In this document: positions 1 through 9,081 of the stretch, piece by piece
How the letters are laid out: every line of letters begins with the position of its first letter
Numbering within the stretch: the first letter of the stretch is position 1
Assembly: GCF_025628885.1 (NCBI RefSeq)
Contig: NZ_JAOTIF010000002.1
Span: 62,001-126,000, forward strand
Direction: 5' to 3'
DNA length: 64,000 nt
From: Paraflavisolibacter caeni
GTDB lineage: Bacteria; Bacteroidota; Bacteroidia; Chitinophagales; Chitinophagaceae
Notes under the pieces: generated by a model
What the model saw: the letters and a program-made list of their open reading frames with translations, nothing else
Databases searched by the model: none
Told to the model about the DNA's origin: nothing
Position numbers and translations under genes: made by a program

Positions 1-231
1 GGTGAAAGAATTGACTTTGAACTGCGATTTATCAAACCTTTCGAATCTACCGAACCTGCCTATATGATCACAGAGCCGGTTTCTGATAGCCAGACGAAAG
101 TAAAATGGGGATTTAGCGGCGAAATGAAATACCCTATGAACCTCATGCTTCTTTGTATGAACATGGAAGAAATGGTGGGTAAAGACCTGGAAACTGGTTT
201 GAATAACTTAAAAAATACATTAGAGAAATAA
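1..231 (+). CDS. SRPBCC-family protein, C-terminal part (partial)
   Basis: The open frame enters from the left edge in frame 1 and ends with TAA at 229-231, giving the last 76 residues. The stretch GEMKYPMNLMLLCMNMEEMV followed by a closing amphipathic helix (KDLETGLNNLKNTLEK) is the usual C-terminal end of the SRPBCC (polyketide-cyclase/START-like) proteins common in Bacteroidota. These fold as a hydrophobic-cavity helix-grip domain; most have no assigned ligand. The N-terminus, promoter and neighbours lie outside the window. A strong terminator follows 20 bases after the stop, so this gene ends its transcript here. Confidence 0.7.
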   Translation, partial: GERIDFELRFIKPFESTEPAYMITEPVSDSQTKVKWGFSGEMKYPMNLMLLCMNMEEMVGKDLETGLNNLKNTLEK

Positions 232-251
232 TTCAAACAGCAAGCGAAACT

Positions 252-285
252 AAAAAGAGACCGCGTTTTAAGACGGTCTCTTTTT
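252..285 (+). terminator. Rho-independent terminator
   Basis: A perfect 12-bp inverted repeat (AAAAAGAGACCG at 252-263 with CGGTCTCTTTTT at 274-285) has a 10-base loop and a terminal T-run. It lies 20 bases after the SRPBCC stop codon. Confidence 0.9.
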
Positions 286-424
286 CATTTAATAGGCTCT
301 GGGCGCACTTGTTTCATCGCTTCGGGTGGTAAAAATAGCATCAGTATTGGTCAATTTAATAGCAATATTCCTGCTATTTGAATAGGACCTTTATGCCATT
401 ATTTATTAAACAAGATCGATCAGC

Positions 425-2977
425 ATGTTGTCTATTCTCAATGCTTCCCGAAGGCTTATCCTGATATTAGCGGTTGGTTGTAGCCTCCCAGCCATGGCGC
501 AATTGAATTTACAAACTAAATTCATGAGTGTCAGCATCAACAACAAAGGATTTGTAACATCCATTAAAGACAAACGTACCAATAAGGAATATAGTCCTTC
601 TGGGCGCGCTTCTGCTTTGTTGAGCATGCATGCCAATAAAAAAATCCTGTTGCCTCAATCGGCCCGGTTTAGCCAAACAAAACAGCAAATAGAATTATCT
701 TATCTCAATGGTGCCAAAGCAGTGGTCAAAGTGCAGCTGAAAGACCAATACCTACGCCTGCAGTTGGAATCGCTGACCAACAGGGGTGATATTGACAATA
801 TTGTATGGGGACCAATAAATACAACCATTTCACAGACAATTGGAGATATTATCGGTGTTGTGCGTGATGGAAAATTTGCTTTCGGTATGATGGCATTGAA
901 CGATATTACAATTTCAGGTCCTCCTACTGAAAGTGATTTGGCAGAAATGTATTATTACATTCATAGTCCCGATCCTGTTAAATATCCCATCGATCCTAAA
1001 TACAAGGAGGGCCAGCGATTTGGGATTGGCGGAGATGGCCATAGTGATGTGGCCTTTTATTCGCATCCTGAAGAATATTTTAGAATGAATGGCGGCAACG
1101 GTGCAATATTAGAACCTGCATTCGGGTCTTCTGTATCCATGCATGCCCGTGATAGGCGAAAACCATATACTTATTTATATTCGCTCCTTCCCGATTTCCC
1201 AAATGACGGCCATCCTCGTCATCAGGTTTCCGACACCATGGATGTGGATGTAGTGGGTTCTGCCATTGCACTTTATGGCTGCCCTGATGAGAAAGGCTTG
1301 CAGGTTATAGAAGATATTGTGCTGACAGAAGGTCTGCCCCATCCAACCATTGACGGAAAATGGATAAAAGATCCTGCGGCCTATAAGCCAGATATGGCTT
1401 GGTCAGGTGTACATGATAGCACCATCAGTTATGCCAGTCAATTAGGATTGAAAGCTATACAGGATGAAGGGCTGGGTGAATATTATGCAAATCCTGCTGA
1501 TCGATGGGGCGGTAAAAGGATCAATTTTTCCAACAACAGGTTCCAGTCGATAAAGGAATTTACTGACCAAACCAATAATCATGGGATTCGTTATGGATTG
1601 CATACGCTTTGCGAGTTTATTCAGCCGCACAGCAGCGATGTGCATCCTGTTCCCAATGATGGGTTGCAAACTGTTTTGCGTACCAGGATCACCAATAATA
1701 TAGCTCCAACAGATACCATCATAACTGTTGCCGATACTTCCTTCCTGAATGAAAAAGGTACCTGGCACAAAAACGGGACCAATGTGTTGAAAATTGGTAA
1801 AGAGTTGCTTACCTACGATGGGGTAACCACTTCCAGGCCTTATACATTGTTGCATGTAAAGCGTGGGCAGTATAAAACACAGGCATTGTCTCATCAGGCA
1901 GGCGATGTGATGGGAAAATTGCAGATAAACTGCTATAATGGTTTTGTCCCCGATATGAAGCTGCAACTGGAATATGCCGACTTCTATGCAAAGTTGTTGG
2001 TCGATGGAGGTATGGATTATATCGACTTTGATGGATTGGAAAGCTGCATGTATCAAAACCAGGGAAACTATTCATTCAAAAGTTTCTATAGAAGATTATT
2101 TGATACGTACCACAAATTAGGTGGAAAGTACCTGCGGGTAATGGGATCTACTATTGTGGAAGGCAACTGGCATTATATGAGTGTATGTAATGTAGGTGGA
2201 GGCGATCATATGTTTAGCCCGGTGCTGAACAAGTGGGGGATTGAAGGTAAAGATGTTCGGTATATTTGGGAAAGCAACTATTTGCCCGCCACTTTTGGGA
2301 TCATTAGTCTTAGCCCTGATTGGAGTGTATATGATGCTGAAAACCTGCAGGCTAAATCAATAGGTTGGAATGCCACTTACATGCTGGGGCTCAGCCAGAA
2401 TACAGTTGAAAAATGTGCCGAAAAGCAGGCTATCTTCAAGGCTTACCGCACCTGGGAAAATGCAAGAGCTGCCAATGTATTTACAGATGCTCATAAGCAA
2501 TTGCTCAAAAACCTGGATTACAAATTCCATTTGGAGGAAATAGGCAATGGGGTATTTAATTTGTACCCTATCAGAGAAAGCCGGTTTAGCGTATTTGCCA
2601 ATCCTGATAGCAGCAAACTATTCAGTGTCCCGAATGAGTTTAAAACACAGTCGCTGCAGTTTGCTGCAAAATTGGTAGGTACCAAAGGGGGCAGTGTTGG
2701 AGGCGCCACTATAAAGCTGGATAATAACAATGCAATTACTATTAATGCATCAATTAGTGAAGGGCAATACCTGATTACAGAAAATGGCAAACTTTACCTG
2801 GCCGACAGGAATAGAAAGAAATTACAGGAAATCCAGGATATTAAGCTGCCTCTGTTGTCGGCCGGCACCAATAAAATGCAATGGGAATTGCGCTCTGCCA
2901 GTCATGCTGACATGAAGTTTGAAGTAGTGATCAGCTCCATGGGAACTGCCCAAAAAATTGGAAATAAGAGAATATAA
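425..2977 (+). CDS. secreted glycoside-hydrolase-like protein
   Basis: This 850-residue protein has a clear signal peptide (hydrophobic LILILAVGCSLPAMA, cleavage near residue 26 before QLN), so it is exported. The N-terminal ~280 residues are beta-rich, like the sandwich that precedes many GH36/GH97-type catalytic barrels. The middle region (about 330-680) has TIM-barrel-like segments: HGIRYGLHTLCEF, then YIDFDGLES at residues 532-540, whose aspartates sit where a barrel strand would carry a catalytic acid. The last ~150 residues again look beta-rich. I cannot assign a GH family or substrate. It stands alone, bounded by terminators on both sides. A carbohydrate role is inferred from architecture and from the nearby GntR regulator and rhamnose genes. 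Confidence 0.6.
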   Translation: MLSILNASRRLILILAVGCSLPAMAQLNLQTKFMSVSINNKGFVTSIKDKRTNKEYSPSGRASALLSMHANKKILLPQSARFSQTKQQIELSYLNGAKAVVKVQLKDQYLRLQLESLTNRGDIDNIVWGPINTTISQTIGDIIGVVRDGKFAFGMMALNDITISGPPTESDLAEMYYYIHSPDPVKYPIDPKYKEGQRFGIGGDGHSDVAFYSHPEEYFRMNGGNGAILEPAFGSSVSMHARDRRKPYTYLYSLLPDFPNDGHPRHQVSDTMDVDVVGSAIALYGCPDEKGLQVIEDIVLTEGLPHPTIDGKWIKDPAAYKPDMAWSGVHDSTISYASQLGLKAIQDEGLGEYYANPADRWGGKRINFSNNRFQSIKEFTDQTNNHGIRYGLHTLCEFIQPHSSDVHPVPNDGLQTVLRTRITNNIAPTDTIITVADTSFLNEKGTWHKNGTNVLKIGKELLTYDGVTTSRPYTLLHVKRGQYKTQALSHQAGDVMGKLQINCYNGFVPDMKLQLEYADFYAKLLVDGGMDYIDFDGLESCMYQNQGNYSFKSFYRRLFDTYHKLGGKYLRVMGSTIVEGNWHYMSVCNVGGGDHMFSPVLNKWGIEGKDVRYIWESNYLPATFGIISLSPDWSVYDAENLQAKSIGWNATYMLGLSQNTVEKCAEKQAIFKAYRTWENARAANVFTDAHKQLLKNLDYKFHLEEIGNGVFNLYPIRESRFSVFANPDSSKLFSVPNEFKTQSLQFAAKLVGTKGGSVGGATIKLDNNNAITINASISEGQYLITENGKLYLADRNRKKLQEIQDIKLPLLSAGTNKMQWELRSASHADMKFEVVISSMGTAQKIGNKRI

Positions 2978-3041
2978 TTCATAGAGCCAAATTAAATATT
3001 ACAGATCAGCCGGTTAATAATCGTTGCTGGCACTTGAAATA

Positions 3042-3080
3042 AATAAAAAAGGCAAGCCGCTACAGCTTGCCTTTTTTATT
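3042..3080. terminator. bidirectional terminator between convergent genes
   Basis: A perfect 16-bp inverted repeat (3042-3057 with 3065-3080, core GGCAAGC/GCTTGCC, loop CGCTACA) has A- and T-runs on its two flanks, so it can terminate on both strands. Its right arm overlaps the stop codon of the helicase fusion (3076-3078). Confidence 0.9.
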
Positions 3081-6000
3081 TGGAAAGTTCCACCTCCGGC
3101 AAAACGATCATCACCTCCTCTTCTCCCTTCCAGTAAACAACCGCCTGGACGCTGGCTGAGTGCAGTTGATACCCACTGCTCCAATATTTCTTCAACTCCT
3201 CTTTAAAACGATTCGAAAACCTTACTACTGTACTTCCGTTAAAACTGCACCCAAAACCATCTTCTGTAAACTGTAGGGACATCCCTGGCAGCAAACGCTG
3301 AATCCTCCTTTGCGTATTACGGTTTTGAAAAAAACTTAACCATACATCTTCATGCGTCAACACCAACGAAAGAATAGGAGGTGCCTCAAATTCATGTTGG
3401 TTACATACATAATCTGTAACATGTCGGCTCCCCTCAAAATAACAGCCATTAGTATGAATATGCAGGTGATGACTGGTGCGTGTAATAGCAACATACAACA
3501 GCCGCTTATCTTCTTCTGAAAGTGGCTTATGATTGTTCAGCAACAGGAACACATTGTCAAACTCCTTGCCCTTTGCTTTATGAATAGTCGACACAAAAAC
3601 GGTGCTTACATCAAGTGTATAAAACTCCTCCAACTTGGACTCAGCCAGGAAACTCCGCCAGTCGGTTTTGTACATCCGCTGTGGATATGTTTTGCGGAAT
3701 TGCACAACGACCTGCAATACCAAAGCTGCCTTGGTTGAAGCATGGAACTGCTGTTGAAATTGCTGCACACAACTTTCAAAATGCTCTTTGCTGATTCGTG
3801 GATGGTCTGGTTGGTAATTCAGTAAGCAATCAGATAAAAACCGCAACTCCAATAAGTTATTCAACGGAAAACCATCATTGCTCTGCACCAACTTAACAGG
3901 ATAACCGCTCCTGCGCAGCAACCCTGCTACTAATGCGGCTTCCTCATTGGTCCTTGTTAAAACACAACTGCTCCCTTGAAGGTTGGCCTGTATCAGATCT
4001 TCTACCAATGGCACCACCAGGTGCTGGCTGCTGTATTGTGTGATCCTCACCGTGCCACCTTCACCCTGTTTGGAGAGAATAGGCTTTGTTTTTAACCGGT
4101 TGCGGATACCAATTACAAATTCATTGGCGAATGAAACAATGACTTCCTTGCTGCGGTAATTGTCGACAAGCGTATAGGGACTTGCCTTTTTCTCTTTTAA
4201 AAACCATCTCATGCAAGCAATGGATGCTCCCCTCCATTCAAAGATGTTTTGATCATCATCACCTACCAGCAACACCCGCATATCTTCATTCCTTTCAGTG
4301 AGCAGCTTAATGAGTTCAAATTCTTCATCATTGATATCCTGTGCTTCATCAATTACAAGCACGGCTTTGGTGATCCGGTTTTGAATGATCTCGTTGCTCC
4401 TGATTTTGGCAATGGCTTCTTTTATGATGAGTTCCGATTTTTCCAGGTCTCCTACCTTGCCCAACAGGTCAAAGCAATAGGCATGAAATGTCTTGATCTC
4501 GGTAAAATAAGCAGCATTACCTACCAGGCCCAGCAACCTGCTTTTAAACTCCGTGGCTGCGGCTCTTGAAAAGGTGAGCATCAATAGTTGCTCATGCTTC
4601 ACATCCTCTACCTGCAGCAGGGAAGCAAGCTTGTGCACAAGAACCTTGGTTTTCCCACTACCTGGACCAGCTGCAACAACAATGTATTGGCTTTCATTGT
4701 CAGTGATGATTTTGCTTTGCTCCAGGGAAAGTCCACCATACAGTTGCTCAAATTTTTGTGGCGTCAGCGTGCGGCTGATTTCAGCCTTCCGGCCTGGGAA
4801 ATATTTGGCCAGGAATGATGCATAATTCAATTGAAAATAATCATCCACAAAGGAAATGGCTTCCTGGTAGTTTCGGATCATGCGCTGGGCATACTCGCCA
4901 ACAATATGTATCTGTTGTACCTTGTTGGCATAGAACGCTTCCAGTTTCTGGTAATCTTCTTTTTTGTATCGGGCATGTGGATTGGTCTCTTTCCGCTCGA
5001 TCGTTAAACGATTATACAACACCATAAAGCCGCCCTCTATTTTCACGGCCTCTATCCGCGATAAATAAAACAGGTTATCCTCTACATCCTTTGCCGTCAC
5101 AACGCCTTCATACAACTGGTTAGTTGTAACCAGGTACTCCTGCAACTCCTGCACCGAAAACTCTACCAACACTTCATCCGCCATTGCCCCATCACCATTG
5201 CCCCCTACAGTCTGTGCCTTTTCAAACAGATACCGGATAATAGTCCCAGCAAATGCTCTTCTCAATTGCAGCTTATGCTGTAACTCCACCACCGGGTGTT
5301 TGGGTCTGATATAGTAAGAGTCGAAATCCTTTCGGTCTTTCTTGATCCATCCCTGTATGGCCCAGATGTTAAGTATGCACTTAATATGATAGGGCGTGAT
5401 GTCTGTATGCAGTGCCTGTGAGGCTTTCTCTGTCCATTTTTTCAGGTGTATCCATACAGGTTCATCTCCAAGAGCTGTAGCCAGGAAATATTCCAGCGCA
5501 ACAAGCTTCGACGTCTGGTTCAGTGCATTGCTTTCTGCTTTGGGATTTCGCTTTATAAACGCGTTCAGGTCCTTGGTTTCTGCCAGTATCTTTTCTTCGC
5601 GCAGCAGGTTAATAATGTTGATGACACTTTCTTTCTGCAAACCCAAATGGTCTGCTATATAGTCAATCCTGCTTTCTGCTTCTTCATCTGAAGCTTCCTT
5701 GGCGCGTTTAGTAGCAAATAGTTTCTTGATGATACGGATAGCTTTTACCTTATCATCACCCACAATCTTTTCCGAACCATTAATTTTATCTATGGCCTCT
5801 CCGGCTGTTTTGGAGAGTATACCGGTAGCAAATACTCTAGGTGAATTATTACTCCTGCTCAGAAAACCGCTTTCTTCTAAGGCAGCAATAGCAGTAGTGA
5901 TGCGGGTCTCCATATCAGCCACTTCATCATCCCAGCCCGCTTTGCGGGCAATTTCCAGTGCAGAAGGGTGTATTGGCCGCTTGTTCTTTGTCAGATCTTT

Positions 6001-7869
6001 TACAGCTTTCCATACCTGTTGAATTTCCTTTAATGTAAGCTTGGTCTGGTTCAGCAACAGGAAATGCTTGTTCAGGTCTTCTTCATTGAACAGCACATAA
6101 CACCTGGCCTCTATGCTTTCATCCCTTCCTGCTCTCCCTGCTTCCTGTATATAGTTTTCCAGCGAGTCCGAGATCTCGTAGTGCACTACCATGCCTATAT
6201 TGCTCTTGTCTACGCCCATCCCGAATGCCGACGTCGCCACCATAATATCTGTTTCACCGTTCATAAACGAGTTCTGGTGCTCCAGTCGTTCCCTTACATC
6301 CATCTTGCCATGGTAATGTTTGGCATTGAAGCCATCTTTGAACAGGGTAGTAGCCAGGTCTTCAGCTTTGCGGGTTCGGGATACATACACGATTGTAGGG
6401 CAATGGTTCCCCTCCAGCAATTGGCGCAAAGTCTGGTATTTGTCTTTGTCATCTCCCTGTTGCAGTACCTTATATTCCAGGTTGGTCCGGGCTACCTTGG
6501 TGGTAAACAACGCTAAATGTAACCCTAGCTTCTCTTTAAAGTAACCTTGTATATCCTCAATAACTTTTGGCTTGGCAGTGGCCGTAAAACACGAAACAGG
6601 AATGCTATAGTTTAAATTCTTCTGCTCTTGCAGCTTTTTGATAAAGTCGCCGATGTATAAGTAATCGACGCGGAAATCTTGCCCCCAGGTACTAAAACAG
6701 TGCGCTTCATCAATCACGAAACGGGCAATAAGGCGGCCCGTCAACAAACGCTCTATAGTATTGCTGCGCAGGCTTTCCGGAGCAATGTATAAAATGCTGG
6801 CACCACCTTCTGCAATGCGTTCAATTGACTTTGCCCGTTCAATAGGGTCCAGCAATCCATTGATGGTAACTGCTTCCGTTATGCCTTTCTTTTCCAGGTT
6901 ATCAACCTGGTCCTTCATCAGCGATTGCAGGGGAGAAATAACAACCGTTAATCCCTTTTCTGTATCGCCACAGATCAGTGCAGGCAATTGAAAAGTAATG
7001 GACTTGCCACCACCTGTAGGAAAAATGGTGAGTAAAGACTTGTTTTCTATAGCTGCTTGTACCGCCCGTTCCTGCAAAGGCACACCCTCAAACTGGCGAA
7101 AGGCATCAAAGCCAAACCATCGTGCTAAAGCTCTGTGCGCATCCAGTTTTTCCTGGCAATAAACACAATCCTGTTCACAAGGTTGATTGCGCAATAAATG
7201 AAAGCATTCCTGTACCACAGGAAAGGTTTTCATCACCCACGGAGGTAGGATAGAAGTTTGATCATTGGAATGAATAAAGGAAAGGGTATAGGCCAGCGGA
7301 ATAGGCATATTTATTATCAATTCATGAAGCGGTGCATGACTGCATATGCTGTTGCGGAAAAATGATGCGATCAAGCCCTGTAGATCAATGACTTCTGGCT
7401 TAAAATCAATGAAAGTAAAGAATCCTTCAAATTCTTTGGTGTCATGTAATAGCCCGAAAAAAATTTCCTTGAGGTCCAGCGGTAAACCTGCAAAAGCGAT
7501 GATTTCATCCGCCAGCAGCTCTCTCGTCTTGAGTGCATCACTAAGGGGATTATTATATTGTTCCGGGTCCAGTTGATTGTCTTTTACCAAGCGGTGGTAA
7601 GGTCTGGCAGGAAATAGGAGAGGAGAGAGGTAAAGCGTATCAATGAATCTGAGGCCTTGTAAATTGAATTCTGATTTCCACTTCAGGTACTTGAGATCGT
7701 GATGCAACAGGTTGTGCCCACAAAGAAATGCCGTGCCCTGCAGAAATTGGTGCATTTGTGCAATAGAACTGCCTCGAAACTGCTGTCCATCTCCCTTCAC
7801 ACAACCAATATCTGCAATGCGCCCCGCCCTGGTAACTTCCAGGTCAATGAATGTTATTGCATCAGGCAT
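3076..7869 (-). CDS. exonuclease-RecQ-UvrD fusion helicase
   Basis: This 1597-residue protein joins three DNA-processing modules. Residues 1-175 resemble a DnaQ-type 3'-5' exonuclease: FIDLEV near residue 8, HNLLHHDLKYL near 52, NPLSDALKT near 107. A small CxxxCxxC cluster (CEQDCVYC, near 230) follows. Next comes a RecQ-type SF2 helicase with Walker A PTGGGKS near 283, DEAH near 386 and GRAGRDE. The usual RecQ Cys-rich zinc subdomain after the helicase core is not visible. From about residue 1050 there is a UvrD/PcrA-type SF1 helicase: AAGPGSGKTK, DEAQD near 1175, STIHKAKGKEFD and LLYVAITRT. It probably remodels or repairs DNA ends or recombination intermediates. The ATG at 7867-7869 directly precedes the exonuclease motif. 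It is single-gene, between a shared terminator and the GntR gene 17 bases upstream. Confidence 0.85.
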   Translation of the reverse strand: MPDAITFIDLEVTRAGRIADIGCVKGDGQQFRGSSIAQMHQFLQGTAFLCGHNLLHHDLKYLKWKSEFNLQGLRFIDTLYLSPLLFPARPYHRLVKDNQLDPEQYNNPLSDALKTRELLADEIIAFAGLPLDLKEIFFGLLHDTKEFEGFFTFIDFKPEVIDLQGLIASFFRNSICSHAPLHELIINMPIPLAYTLSFIHSNDQTSILPPWVMKTFPVVQECFHLLRNQPCEQDCVYCQEKLDAHRALARWFGFDAFRQFEGVPLQERAVQAAIENKSLLTIFPTGGGKSITFQLPALICGDTEKGLTVVISPLQSLMKDQVDNLEKKGITEAVTINGLLDPIERAKSIERIAEGGASILYIAPESLRSNTIERLLTGRLIARFVIDEAHCFSTWGQDFRVDYLYIGDFIKKLQEQKNLNYSIPVSCFTATAKPKVIEDIQGYFKEKLGLHLALFTTKVARTNLEYKVLQQGDDKDKYQTLRQLLEGNHCPTIVYVSRTRKAEDLATTLFKDGFNAKHYHGKMDVRERLEHQNSFMNGETDIMVATSAFGMGVDKSNIGMVVHYEISDSLENYIQEAGRAGRDESIEARCYVLFNEEDLNKHFLLLNQTKLTLKEIQQVWKAVKDLTKNKRPIHPSALEIARKAGWDDEVADMETRITTAIAALEESGFLSRSNNSPRVFATGILSKTAGEAIDKINGSEKIVGDDKVKAIRIIKKLFATKRAKEASDEEAESRIDYIADHLGLQKESVINIINLLREEKILAETKDLNAFIKRNPKAESNALNQTSKLVALEYFLATALGDEPVWIHLKKWTEKASQALHTDITPYHIKCILNIWAIQGWIKKDRKDFDSYYIRPKHPVVELQHKLQLRRAFAGTIIRYLFEKAQTVGGNGDGAMADEVLVEFSVQELQEYLVTTNQLYEGVVTAKDVEDNLFYLSRIEAVKIEGGFMVLYNRLTIERKETNPHARYKKEDYQKLEAFYANKVQQIHIVGEYAQRMIRNYQEAISFVDDYFQLNYASFLAKYFPGRKAEISRTLTPQKFEQLYGGLSLEQSKIITDNESQYIVVAAGPGSGKTKVLVHKLASLLQVEDVKHEQLLMLTFSRAAATEFKSRLLGLVGNAAYFTEIKTFHAYCFDLLGKVGDLEKSELIIKEAIAKIRSNEIIQNRITKAVLVIDEAQDINDEEFELIKLLTERNEDMRVLLVGDDDQNIFEWRGASIACMRWFLKEKKASPYTLVDNYRSKEVIVSFANEFVIGIRNRLKTKPILSKQGEGGTVRITQYSSQHLVVPLVEDLIQANLQGSSCVLTRTNEEAALVAGLLRRSGYPVKLVQSNDGFPLNNLLELRFLSDCLLNYQPDHPRISKEHFESCVQQFQQQFHASTKAALVLQVVVQFRKTYPQRMYKTDWRSFLAESKLEEFYTLDVSTVFVSTIHKAKGKEFDNVFLLLNNHKPLSEEDKRLLYVAITRTSHHLHIHTNGCYFEGSRHVTDYVCNQHEFEAPPILSLVLTHEDVWLSFFQNRNTQRRIQRLLPGMSLQFTEDGFGCSFNGSTVVRFSNRFKEELKKYWSSGYQLHSASVQAVVYWKGEEEVMIVLPEVELSK

Positions 7870-7886
7870 TGAACAGCAAAGATAAA

Positions 7887-8921
7887 CTACAACGACGGTC
7901 TCAACGTCAGCTTGAAAGGTATCTTGATATGTTCCCTCGTGTTATCCAAAACCAGTTGCGCAGCCTTTTCTCCCATCATCTGGAAATTGGTCGAAATAGT
8001 AGTAATGCCATTTAAAATGATCCGCTTCATGGGCGATTCATTATAGGAGATCACGCCAATGTCTTCACCCACCTTCAAATTCATTGAAATAGTGCGCTCG
8101 ATCAAAGTCACTAGGTCCTGGTCCATAAGCGTAATATATGCTTCTCCCGGCTTGATGGGTTCTTTTTCTATGGTGTGAACTACGCTGCTGCCAAAAGCAT
8201 ATTCCTGGCAGAAATGTTGGAAGCCGGTGAGTATTTCATCGGGAAAGTAAGTGTATTCTGGAAAGATGATCTTTAGCTTTTGGTATTTGCTTAAATGAGA
8301 TTTTGCCTGCTCCAGGGCACTATAAATATCACTTTCGAAATCTTCATATACAGAGGCATGTTCACCCCTGATACCAGGTAATTCCTTATCCAGCAGGATC
8401 AATTTTTCCTTCGGAATGTCGTTGATGATATCGTGAGCCTTTTCACCTCCCTCAAGGAAGTGCGGAATAATAACGTAATGAGTATATTCCTCATGTTGCT
8501 TTTGGCTTAACAACTGCTTGAAAAGGTGAAAGTCATTGTTGTATATGTAAAAGTCAATTGCCGCCATATCGCCAAGGCCCTCAACAAACGCATCATAGAT
8601 AACCTTCTTATGCGGACTTAGCTTATTGAAAAGAAGAAAGATTTTCAGCTTTTGGCTGGTCTCAGTGCTTTTGATAAAATAGCCCTTGCCCGGAATGGAG
8701 CCAAGCAGCCCCCTTTTTTTCAGGTACTTATATCCCTTTTCAGCCGTATCACGCGAGATCTCAAACTCAAAACTCAGCTCGTTGATAGAAGGAAGGCTAT
8801 CATTCAGCTCAAGCTTTCCCTGCCTGATACCCTCAATGATCGAATTGGCTAGTTGAAGGTATTTCGGAGTAGCCGAAAAATCATCAATCGATAATAGCTG
8901 GTAAATATTTTGAGCCTTCAT
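7887..8921 (-). CDS. GntR-family transcriptional regulator with sugar-binding-like domain
   Basis: This 344-residue protein has an N-terminal winged helix (YLQLANSIIEGIRQGKL, SINELSFEFEISRDTAEKGY, GSIPGKGYFI). The remainder resembles the periplasmic-binding-protein fold of LacI-type effector domains (KKVIYDAFVEGLGDM, VISYNESPMKRIILNG). Such GntR/LacI hybrids often sense sugars in Bacteroidota. An ATG exists at 8999, but I choose 8919-8921: MKAQNIYQLL starts the conserved domain, and a perfect TAACTTTG -7 box on the minus strand at 8954-8961 would lie inside the longer version. It diverges from the acyltransferase gene. It is the only regulator near the rhamnose cluster, 6 kb away, so control of that pathway is possible but unproven. 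Confidence 0.8.
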   Translation of the reverse strand: MKAQNIYQLLSIDDFSATPKYLQLANSIIEGIRQGKLELNDSLPSINELSFEFEISRDTAEKGYKYLKKRGLLGSIPGKGYFIKSTETSQKLKIFLLFNKLSPHKKVIYDAFVEGLGDMAAIDFYIYNNDFHLFKQLLSQKQHEEYTHYVIIPHFLEGGEKAHDIINDIPKEKLILLDKELPGIRGEHASVYEDFESDIYSALEQAKSHLSKYQKLKIIFPEYTYFPDEILTGFQHFCQEYAFGSSVVHTIEKEPIKPGEAYITLMDQDLVTLIERTISMNLKVGEDIGVISYNESPMKRIILNGITTISTNFQMMGEKAAQLVLDNTREHIKIPFKLTLRPSL

Positions 8922-8953
8922 TGCACGTTTTTCTGTTTTTGGCCGGGAATGCC

Positions 8954-8978
8954 CAAAGTTAACCACAACAATGTTAAC
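8954..8978 (-). promoter_or_regulatory. candidate promoter -7 box and dyad upstream of the GntR gene
   Basis: On the minus strand TAACTTTG (8954-8961) matches the bacteroidetal TAnnTTTG -7 box. A TTTG lies 16 bases upstream, closer than the usual 19-20. Two GTTAAC hexamers (8958-8963 and 8973-8978), 15 bases apart centre to centre, overlap the box and could be an autoregulatory operator. The dyad is short, so this is tentative. Confidence 0.4.
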
Positions 8979-9011
8979 AAAGGTTATTTTCCTCTTCACT
9001 CACCTCCCCTG

Positions 9012-9055
9012 ATTCGTCATTCCCAATTCGTCATTCGAATCATTCTTCATTCTCA
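9012..9055. repeat. 7-bp phased repeat before the acyltransferase gene
   Basis: Units ATTCGTC, ATTCCCA, ATTCGTC, ATTCGAATC, ATTCTTC and ATTCTCA follow each other on a 7-bp lattice with one 9-bp unit. It is non-coding and directly upstream of the TTG start at 9082. Confidence 0.6.
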
Positions 9056-9081
9056 CTACATTTATCCAAAATTCGCTTGCT

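Noticed and set aside
1442-2056. 204-codon open frame antisense to the glycoside-hydrolase-like gene
   Set aside because: It lies wholly inside a well-supported gene on the other strand, and the product has no recognisable domain. The same applies to other long antisense frames such as 6064-6516, 11918-12361, 19611-20078 and 38233-38808.
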